This document shows, piece by piece, positions 1 through 10,240 of a stretch of DNA of 64,000 bases. Numbering within the stretch: the first letter of the stretch is position 1; each line of letters begins with the position of its first letter. The notes beneath the pieces are model-generated. The model made no database searches. It saw only the letters and a program-made list of their open reading frames with translations, and had not been told where the DNA came from. The stretch is from NCBI GenBank assembly GCA_008973525.1, contig WACJ01000423.1, forward strand, positions 62,001-126,000, in the 5' to 3' direction. A program made the position numbers and the translations under genes. The DNA is from Stenopsyche tienmushanensis (Eukaryota > Arthropoda > Insecta > Trichoptera > Stenopsychidae).

Positions 1-868
1 AAGGAAACATATAAATGTGCATTTTTTAAAGCGCCGTATACATTAATCATATGCCGTTAAACTTTAAGGCCTGTCATTTTGTGTATGAACGCAGGAAAAA
101 CGACAAAACAGATGATTTTTTAAGCTTTTTTGTATCAATGCCCGTTGCAATGGAGGTCGATGACGAATCCATCGAAGTCAAAAACATAAAAACGCCTTAA
201 CGCTTAGCCGCGTGTCGATCGTAAGTCTTACGATCGTTCTAACTGCATCTGGTGACAAAACTTGCTCGGCTAAAACTCTCGTGCCGGATTAGTCTATTGT
301 ATACCGCCTTCGGGGACACAAAAAAACAAGACAAAAAAACAAACCATTTTCAAAACATTGCTCAAAGACTCTCAAACTTTCCCGAATAAGATAAATTAAT
401 TTTGGTGAATCATTCGATTTTTGCGATGCACAAACTATAATACATACATCGCTCACTATCGCGTATTCGACAATTTCGCCAAAATAAAATAAAATCACAT
501 AAAATAATGTATTTTGTCAACAGAATAGTTATTTTTAATAGAAGATTTTTAAATTGAAAAATGTGGAACCATCGTATTATGCACGTATATTATCCCTCTT
601 ATGAACAATAGGATCGGTGCTATTTGTTGTAGTCTTTTTATCAAGTATTTTACGATCCATTGACGAAATCTTAAAAGCATCGTAAATTTAGCAGCTGGTC
701 TCTTTGTTTAGACTTTCTTTTCTAGTTTCGCCGAAGATCGCCGTTACAATGACTCAAGTAAGCAGAGCAATTTAGTTATCTATAAATACTCATTTTTGTC
801 ATTTATGAGCTTCTAAACATTTTGCATATATATATATGATACTCGCTCTCGCCTTTCGTTGAGTTCAA
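1..868. other. no gene seen
   Basis: AT-rich sequence with no open frame of convincing length and no recognised transposon motif. It contains a 21-nt perfect palindrome (216-236) and a short TA run near 829-838. The next feature is the piggyBac relic. Confidence 0.6.
216..236. repeat. perfect 10+1+10 palindrome
   Basis: The arm CGATCGTAAG (216-225) is followed by a single T and its exact reverse complement CTTACGATCG (227-236). It could be a dimer-binding site or chance. Nothing nearby decides. Confidence 0.8.
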
Positions 869-954
869 TTGTGTATAACATTTTCGTTTTGTATTTGGAT
901 TATTTCGCAGTCCGCTTTTAGTAACTATCAAAGTGATTTTGTTGATCGTGAAGT

Positions 955-1709
955 TTGGATAATGCCTGGACCGATAATCATGCTTCACAAGGAAATGATA
1001 ATTGGACAAAGAGCCATAAAACAATATCAGATTTTGGTTTTGATTCTGCATCTTCAGGAATTAAAAAAGATATTGGAGATACACCTATAGAATTTTTTAG
1101 AAGTGTTTGGACTGAGGAAGTTAAAAAACTGTTGATAAAATTTACGAATGCTTATGGAAAAAAGTTGTTGAAAAACAAATTACCAAAAACAAGACACTAC
1201 ACGGTGACCAAATTCAATGAAATAAATGATATGGAATTGGATAATTTTTTGGAGCTGTGTCTGCTCGGTGGGCAAATAGGTTTTCCAACATTAAGAAAAA
1301 TGTTTTCACGAGCTCCGTTGTATTATCATCCAATATTTTCTTATATAATTTCGGGTAGAAGATTCGAAAAAATATTGAGATGTTTGAATTGTACATTAAA
1401 TAATAATGACAGGATGTCAAAAATAAGCCCACTTATTGACATCGTTGTTTCGAATTTTCAAAATATATATTCTCCATCGGAAGAAATTTCTTTAGATGAA
1501 TATCTTCTTCTTCGTCGAGGGCGACTGTGGTTATGGCAATACATGAAAGGGAAGAAAGCTAAATATGGCATCAAATTTTATAAACTTATTTGAGCTGCAG
1601 GTGGTGTTTGAAAAATAATAAACGTGCCAACACTACATGGAGATGCCAAACCTGCAATAAAAATCCTGCTCTATGTAGTGGAAATTGCTTTATTTATTTT
1701 CATCAATAA
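955..1709 (+). pseudogene. internally deleted piggyBac-like transposase
   Basis: Remnant of a piggyBac (DDE_Tnp_1_7) transposase, an enzyme that cuts and pastes DNA at TTAA. The open frame 955-1593 encodes the N-terminal and early catalytic part. It includes the RAPLYY..IFSYIISGRRFEKILRCL stretch and the conserved EISLDEYLLLRRGRL block, with the first catalytic Asp near residue 181. The frame stops at 1591-1593. Immediately after, in another frame (1593-1709), lies the C-terminal zinc-binding domain: CRWC, then CQTC, ALC, GNCF and a final His before a TAA. The two joined pieces lack the whole central catalytic region with the other two Asp residues, so this is an internal deletion. An in-frame TGA at 949-951 and the lack of an ATG show further decay. 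The family call is firm. Terminal repeats were not found. Confidence 0.85.
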
Positions 1710-2058
1710 TTTTTTTATAGATACTAATTTTTTGGATTTTTCTTTTGTAAATTGTAAATTTATAAAATTATTTCGCAATCTTATGACCTATATTATTATT
1801 TTTTATAGCTTTGTAAACCCTTTTTGTGTATTTTTAAAAGTGTGTACTGTGTGTAATTTTCGTAAATTTGTAAACCACAGAATCACCCCATATATATCCA
1901 CATACGAAAAATAAATATAATACAATAAAAATAGAATACGATCCTTGGCAAAAATAAATAACATCACTCGATAAGTTCGAAGGATGACAGAATAGTTTCG
2001 GCTGATCGTAAATTGAAATCGAGTGAGATAGAAATTATAAGATAGTGTCTTCATCGTT
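1710..2058. other. AT-rich flank, mariner-end-like motif
   Basis: No coding signal. Around 1972-1990 the sequence reads ATAAGTTCGAAGGATGACA. This resembles, in reverse complement, the CATCCTACGAACTTATT motif near 25020 and 56567, and may be a mariner terminal repeat. Confidence 0.35.
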
Positions 2059-2158
2059 TTGCATCAATATTTGTCCATGAAAGAGCTCTGTTCGAAGTGG
2101 GTACCGCGTTTGCTCACAGTCAATCAAGAAGAACAACGCGACCACAATTCAGAGCGCT
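2059..2158 (+). pseudogene. mariner transposase fragment (WVPRLL block)
   Basis: About 33 codons read LHQYLSMKELCSKWVPRL followed by LTVNQEEQR. This is the conserved link between the second helix-turn-helix and the catalytic domain of mariner transposases (typically KLCAKWVPRLLT.EQKQ). Both flanks are unrelated, so it is a short broken piece. The same block occurs in reverse at about 13835-13940. Confidence 0.7.
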
Positions 2159-2190
2159 ATATATGTATATATATATATACATATATATGC
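2156..2190. repeat. near-palindromic TA/CATA tract
   Basis: A 35-nt alternating purine-pyrimidine tract, GC(TA)n...GTATATATATATATAC...(TA)nGC, that is almost self-complementary. A TA tract in the equivalent place (25045-25070) precedes the second copy of the neighbouring repeat, so it belongs to the repeat's shared flank. Confidence 0.8.
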
Positions 2191-2252
2191 AAAAAAATCA
2201 TTTTATTAATCGTCAAAGATATCCTATGGCATATAACTACAGAATTGCTGAC

Positions 2253-2471
2253 TGTCCGAGTTTCACTTTGACATTGATTTTCACAATATTTGTATTAATT
2301 TTTTTAATTAAATTCGGATGTAAATTATTTTATTTTTGTTATGCCTAAATATGAATGAGCTTTTGCTCTTTGAATTCAATTGAATTTATTTTAATAAATA
2401 ACCGTTTTATTTATGTTTTCTTATGTGCAAAACGTATGAAAGTGTCCGAGTTTAACTTTGAGCTATTGTGC
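2253..2471 (+). repeat. TGTCCGAG repeat, copy 1
   Basis: A 219-bp segment bounded by two 19-bp direct repeats, TGTCCGAGTTTCACTTTGA on the left and TGTCCGAGTTTAACTTTGA on the right. The same boundaries with similar interiors occur at 25130-25339 and 62974-63182. The termini are direct, not inverted, so it is not a simple MITE. Similarity to the 25-kb copy extends about 90 bp to each side, including the TA tract. I do not recognise the family. Confidence 0.8.
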
Positions 2472-2539
2472 AATGTAAAAAGTTTCGAAATACGAATTGT
2501 TTTCATGTTTAAAGTCATTTTGCCTTATTTTTTAAATTT

Positions 2540-2910
2540 CAGAAAGTTCTTCCTGAAGGTCATTAGGTATCATATGGTAGTAATTTCGAACTTGTTCTTT
2601 AATTTTTTGAACAAATTCGTCAGAAATCCCTTATTATGTCCTATTCCTTGCTTCGTCGTAAGCATCTACGACCTTCTCTGAATAACCTAACCCACTTCGC
2701 AACATGTTGTTGACTCATCACATCACTATCATAAACATCTACGAGTTTCCGAATTGAATATTCGGGGTGGTATTGTTCTGCAAAGTCAAAAAAACGGATG
2801 TTAACCTGGATCTCGCACGCATAGGAGATGCGGAAGCGCGCGACGACTTCTCCATCGGATGAATTTACTATGACTGAAAAAAACGTGGGACCAAACCAAT
2901 TGATAATTTC
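2540..2910 (-). pseudogene. mariner (SETMAR-like) N-terminal fragment
   Basis: Read on the minus strand, it encodes the mariner DNA-binding region: VIVNSSDGEVVARFRIS, then ceiqvnIRFFDFAEQYHPE and RKLVDVYDSDVMSQQHVAKW (paired HTH). After a frame change the sequence continues as the FVQKI..LQEE linker. The catalytic DD34D domain is missing. It belongs to the same family as the copies at 12831, 15264, 24700, 25404, 31112 and 57600. The 25-kb copy sits in the same position relative to the TGTCCGAG repeat. Confidence 0.85.
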
Positions 2911-4265
2911 CTGTTTTTTCTTCATATTTTTAATGAAATGCGTATATTTTTGAGCGGTGAGTGTCACGCTTCGCTTGCGGTCTTAATTATTCACTATGCA
3001 TAAATAGTGAGAAATATTTGTTTCCTACGTATGAATGGGATTTATGGCTGCTTTTAGGCGATAAAAAGATGTAATAGGCGCAATAAAGATATAAACAAAT
3101 AGTAAATGAGCATAATGGTTGTAAATAAACAACCAAAATGGATGATGTGCAGTCGGAAGCATTTAGCACGAACCGGGGACGAAGTTTTTGATTGCGACTT
3201 CAGAAATGCACACATTAAAGTTGACCTTTCAGGAATTCTCATTTAGTCAACAGCGGTTTCGTGGAGTTTATGGGAAGCTTCTAGATTAAATTCGCCATTG
3301 AAAACATTTATGGCGCAGAAGAGTAACAGTCTCATCCTGGCAGCTATGCAAATTTTATACGGTACTTGGGCCTTCTTGCTGACGAACTTCAACGGATTAT
3401 TTTTTGTTTGAGGCTTTAAATTATATATTTACACATGAAATCGTCACAAATCCGATTTGAATGATTGATATATTCCGAGCATGTTCCATTTTCGAATCCA
3501 ATGGTATGCAGTATGCAAATTTTGAGCCCCAATGGGTTGCTACGGTTCACGCCAAGAATTCCTGATACACTTTTTCGATCGAATATTACAATAGATTTTG
3601 CCAAAAATTAATATTTTCAATCCGTTAATTAGCCAACGTCTGATTCAATCGAGGAAAAATGCATCTATTGTTCAAATCTGCTTTTTTGATTCCGCAAATT
3701 ACTCGCTAATTAATCGTGATTTCAATGTTTCAATACAAAATGATTCATAATCCAAGACATAAAATGATCAGCTTAGTTTCCGTGTTCAATTCGATTGCAA
3801 ATTCTCAGAAATTTCAGACGCAAAACACAAATTGCAACCTGAATTAATTGAAATATTGCCGAATTCGGACGCCTTCAAACAGCGCTCTCACTTAAATATA
3901 TACAACATAATGCGAGCCATACACGTTGCCTAATTGCTGTATCATGTAAATTTTATAAGGAGGGTAATAATTAAATGTAACACATCTCACAAGTGCAAAA
4001 AGCGACTTCCTTGCAGATTTAACACGATCCATTGTGTGTGAATATTTGACTCTTTCGCTCTTCTTCTTAATTGGTTTAATGTTTTTAATGGGTTTTGTGT
4101 GTTTTCAGTGAGGGCGATGAACAGTCGTTGACCAACAGATTTGATAGTTGAACTTTTGGATTCAAGATTCCGACAGCAAAATGCGGAAGCATCCATATCA
4201 AGACATAAAAGTTACGCGACATGACGTATAAATGACGATTGTTGTTAGTATTTAGTAGTTGTTTG
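2911..4265. other. no gene seen
   Basis: AT-rich, only short chance frames, no recognised element. Confidence 0.6.
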
Positions 4266-4562
4266 GCAGCCATCAGAGTTTAAACGAGATCGTATGAGTT
4301 GCCAAGACGAAAATCGTAGTAGTCGATCAAATGAGGCAGCATAATAGGCATTTAAAAAAGGTCTGTACATCGCAAATTGACTGAAAATTTGGACACGATA
4401 AAGCCATGCGCAAAATGGGTGCCGCGTTTACTCCCGAAGGAACAAAAACGGCGTTGTTTGATCGGGTGTGTGGCGATGTTTCGCAGTAATAAAGCCGAGT
4501 TTTTGCGTAGTTATGCGACTTTGCATAGAATTGCATCAAATTCAAGCAAAAAACAGATTTAA
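4266..4562 (+). pseudogene. mariner HTH/linker fragment
   Basis: Broken reading of a mariner transposase. It starts with SEFKRDRMSCQDENRSSRSN (the 'AEFKRGRTS..D..RSGRP' block). After frame shifts come a degenerate 'IIGISKSAVYRILTENLD' equivalent and AKWVPRLLPKEQKRR, CVAMFRSNKAEFLRSYAT. The catalytic part is absent. It is the same subfamily as 9850-10128 and 41120-41240. It has no intact start and several stops. Confidence 0.75.
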
Positions 4563-5042
4563 CGCTTAATATCCGGTCGCGTATAAATGCGTATTGCACA
4601 GCAATCAAGAACCATGGACGTTTTGCGGTTTCGTTCGCCCATTAGTTGCATTTAATACGACATATTGGGGGTACATTTCAGCATCTATGGTGTATTCGAT
4701 TGTGCCATAATCTAGGATATCTTCTTTCTGTGCTGCATACGACTCGCAATTTATATAAATTAGGCATCATTACATACGCTGCAATGTTGACTAATGTAAT
4801 AAAATAACTGTGACATGAACTTGAGCTTAATGGAATAACTGTGACACTTTTGGTGTTATGGGGGTCAGAAAATTTCTCTCTGTGCTATAAATTCCCATGT
4901 CCCAGATATAAATTCATCCTGCCGCCCAAAATGGTATGAATATCCTATTTTATATACAACTAGACTATTTATATAAATGGTAATTTAGACTATTTAAGCA
5001 ATATTAGTCATTTGGAGGGTTATCCGAATATGACGATTTGAT
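4563..5042. other. no gene seen
   Basis: AT-rich sequence without recognisable coding or repeat structure. Confidence 0.6.
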
Positions 5043-5255
5043 GTTAGCACTGTTTATTGTTTAAATGTTACGCTTTTTCAAATGATATAAGCCATTTTAT
5101 TTTAGTAAAATATAGTACAATTATAACTATGAACAGATATATATTATTATAACGCGTTTAGATTTCTATTGAACAACTAATTGTTTTCAGACAAAATTTT
5201 GTTTAGCGATGAAGCTTATTTCACAATGGATGGATTCGTCGAAAAGAGCATTTAG
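5043..5255 (+). repeat. Tc1/mariner-superfamily fragment with FSDE block, copy 1
   Basis: About 190 bp are similar to 54161-54345, sharing TTAGCACT, ATATAAGCCATTTT, ATGAACAG.TATATAT and GTTTTCA..CAAAATTTTGTT. At 5193-5255 the frame reads KILFSDEAYFTMDGFVEKSI then stops. The FSDEa.F motif is the region around the first catalytic Asp in Tc1/mariner-superfamily transposases. The fragment directly precedes the mariner at 5384. The superfamily is likely but the subfamily is unknown. Confidence 0.55.
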
Positions 5256-5383
5256 ATCCATTTATTTAAACAACCTATTTGTAGTCTTTTATGCAGTTTT
5301 TATTTGCACGTATTATTCGTTTTTCACATATCTACCGCGCATTTATTGTTCCTTATTCAATTATTCCTTGTATACTCATTATA

Positions 5384-6069
5384 TTAGGTTTTCTCATAAG
5401 TTTCTTTCGCAAATGAACACAGATCTAATTATAGCCATGGTTGAAGAAAACCCGCGATATACTGTTCGCGAAATAGCTAACAAGTTAGAAATTCCACGAA
5501 CATCCGTCCATAATCATCTGACAAAATTGGGCATGCATTTGGTTGGACTGGAAGGGGGTAGTTTATTATGAGCTACTTCAGCATGGTAAAATGATCAATT
5601 CAACAAAATATTATTTCCAACTAGACAATCTAAAGGATGCAATTGCCAGAAAACGGCCAGAATTAGCGAACAGACGAGGCGTTGTTTTTCATCACGATAA
5701 CGCTGAGGCATCATGTGTCTTTGCTCGTCAGAAATAAATTATTATCATTTGACTGGGATGTTTTACCTCATCCTCCATATTCTCCGGACATTGCCCTTTC
5801 AGATAATTATTTATTTCTTTCATTGAAAAATTCTTTACGTGGTAAAAAATTTAATTCCAAAAATGATATAAAAATGTACCTTGATCAATATTTTGCTCAC
5901 AAACCTGAGAAATTTTGGCAAGAAGGCATTATGAGGCTTCCGGAGAGATGGAAAAAGGCAATAGAACAGAATGGATCATATATTATTCAATAAATTTTGA
6001 AGTAATATCAATTATTGTTCATTTTTTTTTCTTAATATGAAAACGAAAGAAACTTATGGGACACCCTAA
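5384..6069 (+). mobile_element. internally deleted Mos-like mariner with both TIRs
   Basis: A 686-bp element flanked by TA on both sides (5382-5383 and 6070-6071). The ends are inverted repeats: TTAGGTTTTCTCATAAGTTT on the left, and the right reads inward TTAGGGTGTCCCATAAGTTT, both continuing CTTTCG. The ATG at 5413 opens the HTH (MNTDLIIAMVEENPRYTVRE and IPRTSVHNHLTKLG). Then a deletion removes the middle, including the first catalytic Asp. Frame-shifted remains follow: LDWKGVVYYELL..INSTKYY and VVFHHDNA (second Asp), then PHPPYSPDIALSDNYLF (third Asp) and LPERWKKAIEQNGSYIIQ, ending near 5993. It is dead as an enzyme source but keeps the ends a transposase would bind. Confidence 0.92.
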
Positions 6070-6289
6070 TATTAGCATTTATTATATACTCATCACTTTT
6101 GTACAAATGTAACGATTTAAAGTCTTAAATTTTTAATAATTTTAAATCTGTCAAAAAATTCAACGTCCATATTATTATCCATATTGTCCTTCTATATGAG
6201 GTTATTCCAGCGATTAAATATTTTTAAATAATACTTATCCTATTGTATTTCCACATATGGTTAAATAGGAATTTTAACGTGTATAAATC

Positions 6290-6760
6290 AAGGTTTTGAA
6301 ACGAAAACCGATAAAATCGTTATTTTTTGGGAAAGTTCTAGTCTAGAATTGATGAAATACACACACTTGCAAAATTGCACATTGCAAAATTTTAATTATT
6401 TACGAAATTATAGCTATTTTAATGACGCGGCAACGAAGCTACTCCTACCAGAATGAAATCTTCAAACGCGTTTTTCTCGAAATTACTTTTTTCAACACGG
6501 TTGACATGATATTTCTAGTTTTAATCAACCAATTTACTTCAAATTTAGTAAGAATTTTTAATATATAACCTTCTATCGCCGCTACCAGATTTATATCAAA
6601 ATTTTATTTTTAACTATTTTTAAATTAATTTAAAAATGACCTTTTTCAAAAAGTCGCCAATTTACAAAAATAAATAGTATTTTCTCTGAGATAGAGACTA
6701 TAGCCACATGTTAACTAATTAAGAATCTTTTTTTTAATTTCTGACGTCATTTTTACTCCT
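6290..6760. repeat. A-family repeat, copy 1
   Basis: Shares blocks with 28157-28457, 39330-39700 and 52050-52440. They include AGTCTAGAATT, TTATTTACGAA.TTATAGCTA, CACGGTTGACATGATAT, CTACCAGA.TTAT, a GTCGCCA block and CTAATTAAGAATCTTTTT. It is non-coding. The 28-kb copy has TTAA-flanked ends. The family is unnamed here. Confidence 0.75.
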
Positions 6761-9060
6761 TACACTAAAAGTCTATATTTTTTTCTATATTCTAAAAATG
6801 TCAGCAAATATCCAATAAAAAATGTATATGTAATTTAAATATCTAATTTGAAAAAACGCCCAAAATTTGTGCCTATAGATTAGAATACCTTAATTGCCCT
6901 GTTAAATCACTTCAAATAACTTTTTCGGTTAAGTTCCTAACATTTATATCGGTTCGGTTGCGGCTCACGTTCCGGTAGTAAAAATAACGGTAGATTTTAA
7001 AAATGTTTTTATTTGCATTTTTATTTGCATATTGACGATTTTTCTCTCTTTAAATATTAATTGATTAATATTCCCCCGTTAATCGCGACCTCCCCCCCGT
7101 TAATCGCCACCTTCACTGGGACGGGGTTGCCTGTAATTGAAATGTATATAGCTGATAATGAAAAAAGGTATTAAAAGCCTTAAATTATATTGACAAAAGC
7201 GATAAATATATATAATTTAAGGACAATCGACGCGACACGAAGAAAGCGATGAGGCGTGTTTTCAGCTTCGTTCCTGTTCGAAGCCTTGGTTCCTTGTTTT
7301 AGCTTATCTTTTCCTATAAGAAAATTTTATAAATGGATTGTAAATTCTTAATATCTACATAGAATGAATCTCTTAGAACTGAACCGAAAACTAACGTAAT
7401 ATTCTCCGGGTCGATAATCATAACCGAACTTGAAATAATAAATTATGAATATGAGGAAAATATTTATTTACGGAAAGTTTTTTCATTTATCTATTGTTTT
7501 GCATGCAGTTTTGTGTTTTTAGCACTATTAGTTGTTGTATTTTTATCTCTGGCGCAATCTCACAGATAAACAGACAACAATTCATCAATTCATAAATCAC
7601 ACAAGATTTTATTAATCATTTACGCATTTATTTTTTGAAATTGATGAAATCAGGCTAAGCTTGGATGAACAAGAGTCCAGGAACCAAACCCAAGCGACCC
7701 AAGTGAAATAATTTATATGGATGCTTATAATATTGATTCAAAACTTGGACATTATCTTATGGAATCGTATTCGTATTCGAAGAAAGAACGCGTTTGGCGT
7801 TGCATAAATTTAGCGGAGAACAATACGCTTGAAGATCGCTTCGTCTATATTTTTTAAGAATTCTTGTGACATTATTAGCTGGTTAGCAACGCGTTTCTAT
7901 TTCGTTGACCTGAGAGAATTTATGCGTTTTTTTTACGATGTCAGATAGTGTCTTCTGCTTTTTTGGCGTGGAGAAACTGCAGACAGAAGAAAGAACGTGG
8001 AATCCGAGCGTATTGTCCACAAATCGGCTTAGCATAAAATGTCCAGCTGAATATTTAAGATGCAATAGAACGATATGTAAGAACGATGTCTTTGTATTTC
8101 TCCGCGGGTCGACAATCCTTTCGCGGTTATCTTTTTAGCAGGAAATCCTTATCACCAGACAACTTTCCCCGGCTAAAAATGTCAGCCCTATCGCCAATAT
8201 CTCACACAAGTTCCAAGACAGCGTCTATTCCCGTCCGCGTTTCCTAGAATGTCTGAAGCAACGCCTTGCTGCAAAATGGCTCAAACTGGAATGCAAATAA
8301 CGGGAATCATTTTCTAGAATTTCGCACGCTTATTGTGTTTGTTAAATTTTGCAGTCCGATCCCGAGCATTTTACGCTTGCTCAATGTTCGTTTGGCGTTC
8401 CCCTAGGTAGTTTTGCTTGTAAATTAGCGGATTAGCGCTGAAGAAATGTGTGGCACAAGTGTGTTAAAATGTGAATTATCGCTAAAACGTGATGCGAAGA
8501 CACGCGGTAGTCGAGGCCCTACAATGAACGGGCAATGCTAATTAAATTTTTCACAGGTCAACTGCTTTTAGCTCCAGGACTTGAAGTTTGTCAACCTGTT
8601 TAGGATGCAAATACAATGACAGGAAGCAGTGACGGACGACCCAGAGATGAACCCAATAAAAAGGCCAACGATCTCCAAGAAGTATGCGATTGTGCTGACG
8701 GCAATTAAACGCTATAATTATGATGATAACGCACTAGATAAAAGCATTTCATATAGAAATCTCAGATTTTTTTTGCTTTGTACGACGAATATTGCAGTGG
8801 TCGATGCCGAAAACCGACTTTTTATTAATTAAAAATATAATCCTGTATAGGACGAGGATCTTGGAATAATCAACCCTTCGATGAACCTCTTTATATAGGA
8901 CTATTTGCTATTTGCTGTTAGTTCAGAAGGTGGAATGAGATCAAGTTGTGTTTGGGTTTTTATAAGATATTTATTAGCAATTTCGTAGATAGGAAGATAC
9001 TTCAGCTGCGAGACACCGATGAGACCAGCGGAAAGAACACGTCTTCTCTCGATTATGGTG
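6761..9060. other. no gene; small C-rich tandem repeat
   Basis: No coding region is supported. A tandem duplication lies at about 7073-7111. The stretch 7930-8500 is slightly GC-richer, but its frames are short and unrecognised. Confidence 0.55.
7073..7111. repeat. two tandem ~20-bp C-rich units
   Basis: The unit CCCCCGTTAATCGCGACCTC is followed directly by a near copy, CCCCCGTTAATCGCCACCTT, in otherwise AT-rich sequence. Confidence 0.7.
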
Positions 9061-9090
9061 TAAAAATACACGTATTATCTAATATATGGA

Positions 9091-9186
9091 AATAATTTGG
9101 ATTTATATGAAATATTCGCTATGGATCCAAGATGGAAAAAATGTTCTTATGGAAGCACGCTTGACAAGCCGACAGACGACACTTGA
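9091..9186 (+). pseudogene. possible hAT transposase scrap
   Basis: One frame reads LDLYEIFAMDPRWKKC before a TGA. hAT transposases commonly carry an 'A.fLDPRFK' motif upstream of their dimerisation domain. Nothing else of the protein is visible on either side, so the match could be chance. Confidence 0.25.
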
Positions 9187-9849
9187 AAGCTTAAAAATGA
9201 GATATATGATGGTCGTTAATTCCAGTTTAAAAATAGTTTACAATCAAAAAAATGCTCTCGTTTCGTTCACGCACAATTAAAATAATTTAATTGAATACGA
9301 CACTCCATTACGAAGTTGACGTTCCCTGCCCTGAAAAGAAAGTGTCTTTGACACGGGAGATGTGCACATTTACATCGGTTTGATAGTTTATCTTCTCAGT
9401 TCCAAAAAACCATTAAGTTATATTTAGTGTAATTGGAGATGAGCTCGGCGAGTTCAAAGGTTCAAGGATTGGTGCACTTTTAATAGAAATAGATCATCAC
9501 CAGCACCCATGTCCATTTCCGCTCTGACATGTGCTGTAGTTGCAATTGTGAAGAACGACTGCCGACTTCCAAAATAATTTTAAACACCGAATGAACCAGT
9601 GGCTCGCGATCCACAATAAATGCAGAATTGCATAATAATGCAGAAACTATCTCGTCTGCTTCAGTGGAGATAACGCGACAATATGAACACGTCTCCATTC
9701 TTATCTGTCCACTTGATATTCCTAATGAAATGAAACAAGGGTTTTCCATTAAAGACTGCAGTTGTTGCGAATTCCAATGTATTTAAAACCAATAATAGAT
9801 CTTTGAATCAATAATAGAGACGCAAATCGCAGCCGAGACGAGAGCATTG
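9187..9849. other. no gene seen
   Basis: No recognised coding sequence. A minus-strand frame (9480-9749) has no family resemblance I can name. Confidence 0.5.
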
Positions 9850-10128
9850 CAATGGTCGACCAAATGAGGTGACCACGCCAAAAATGGTGAAGAAAATCCA
9901 CAAAATGGTATTGGATGACCATCGATTGAAAGCGCGCGAGCTAGCAGACATAATAGGCACTTCAAAAAGTGCTGTTTATAGCGTATTGACTGAAAATTTG
10001 CACATGATAAAGCTGTGCGCAATATGTGAACCGGGTTTGCTAAAGCCGAGTTTTTGCGTCGATCCATAAGCATGGATGAAACATAGGTCTATCACTTCAC
10101 ATCCGAGATTAAGCAACAGTCAAAACAT
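9850..10128 (+). pseudogene. mariner HTH2 fragment
   Basis: The frame reads RRPNEVTTPKMVKKIHKMVL, then DDHRLKARELADIIGTSKSA and VYSVLTENLHMIKLC. This is a clear second HTH of a mariner transposase, with the GRP.E..TPE hook just before it. After a small deletion (the WVPRLL..EQK block is collapsed to EPGLL) come AEFLRRS-like and ISMDET remains and an ETK.QSK-like tail. It is cut off abruptly at 10128 by the non-LTR fragment. The catalytic domain is missing. Confidence 0.85.
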
Positions 10129-10240
10129 GTCGTGCCCAACTGGTCTGCTTTTCGGATCGCTGATACAACGAATGAGAGCTTCATGATCGGACGCCATGCC
10201 CAAAAAAATCTACAGAACGTGGTCTGTGTCCATGAAAGAT
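10129..10240 (-). mobile_element. non-LTR ORF2 C-terminal fragment, copy a
   Basis: On the minus strand it reads FMDTDHVL..., then MASDHEALIRCISDPKSRPV. The same ~110-bp segment is at 35885-36238, 41285-41388 and 60270-60425. In the longest copy it carries a CPCG...DADHVLW zinc-knuckle-like motif, as found after the RNase H region of jockey/R1-type ORF2 proteins. This copy has stops and lacks the cysteines. Confidence 0.6.

Noticed and set aside
1624..1914. 96-codon frame after the piggyBac stop
   Set aside because: It is an out-of-frame reading of the piggyBac zinc domain and AT-rich flank.
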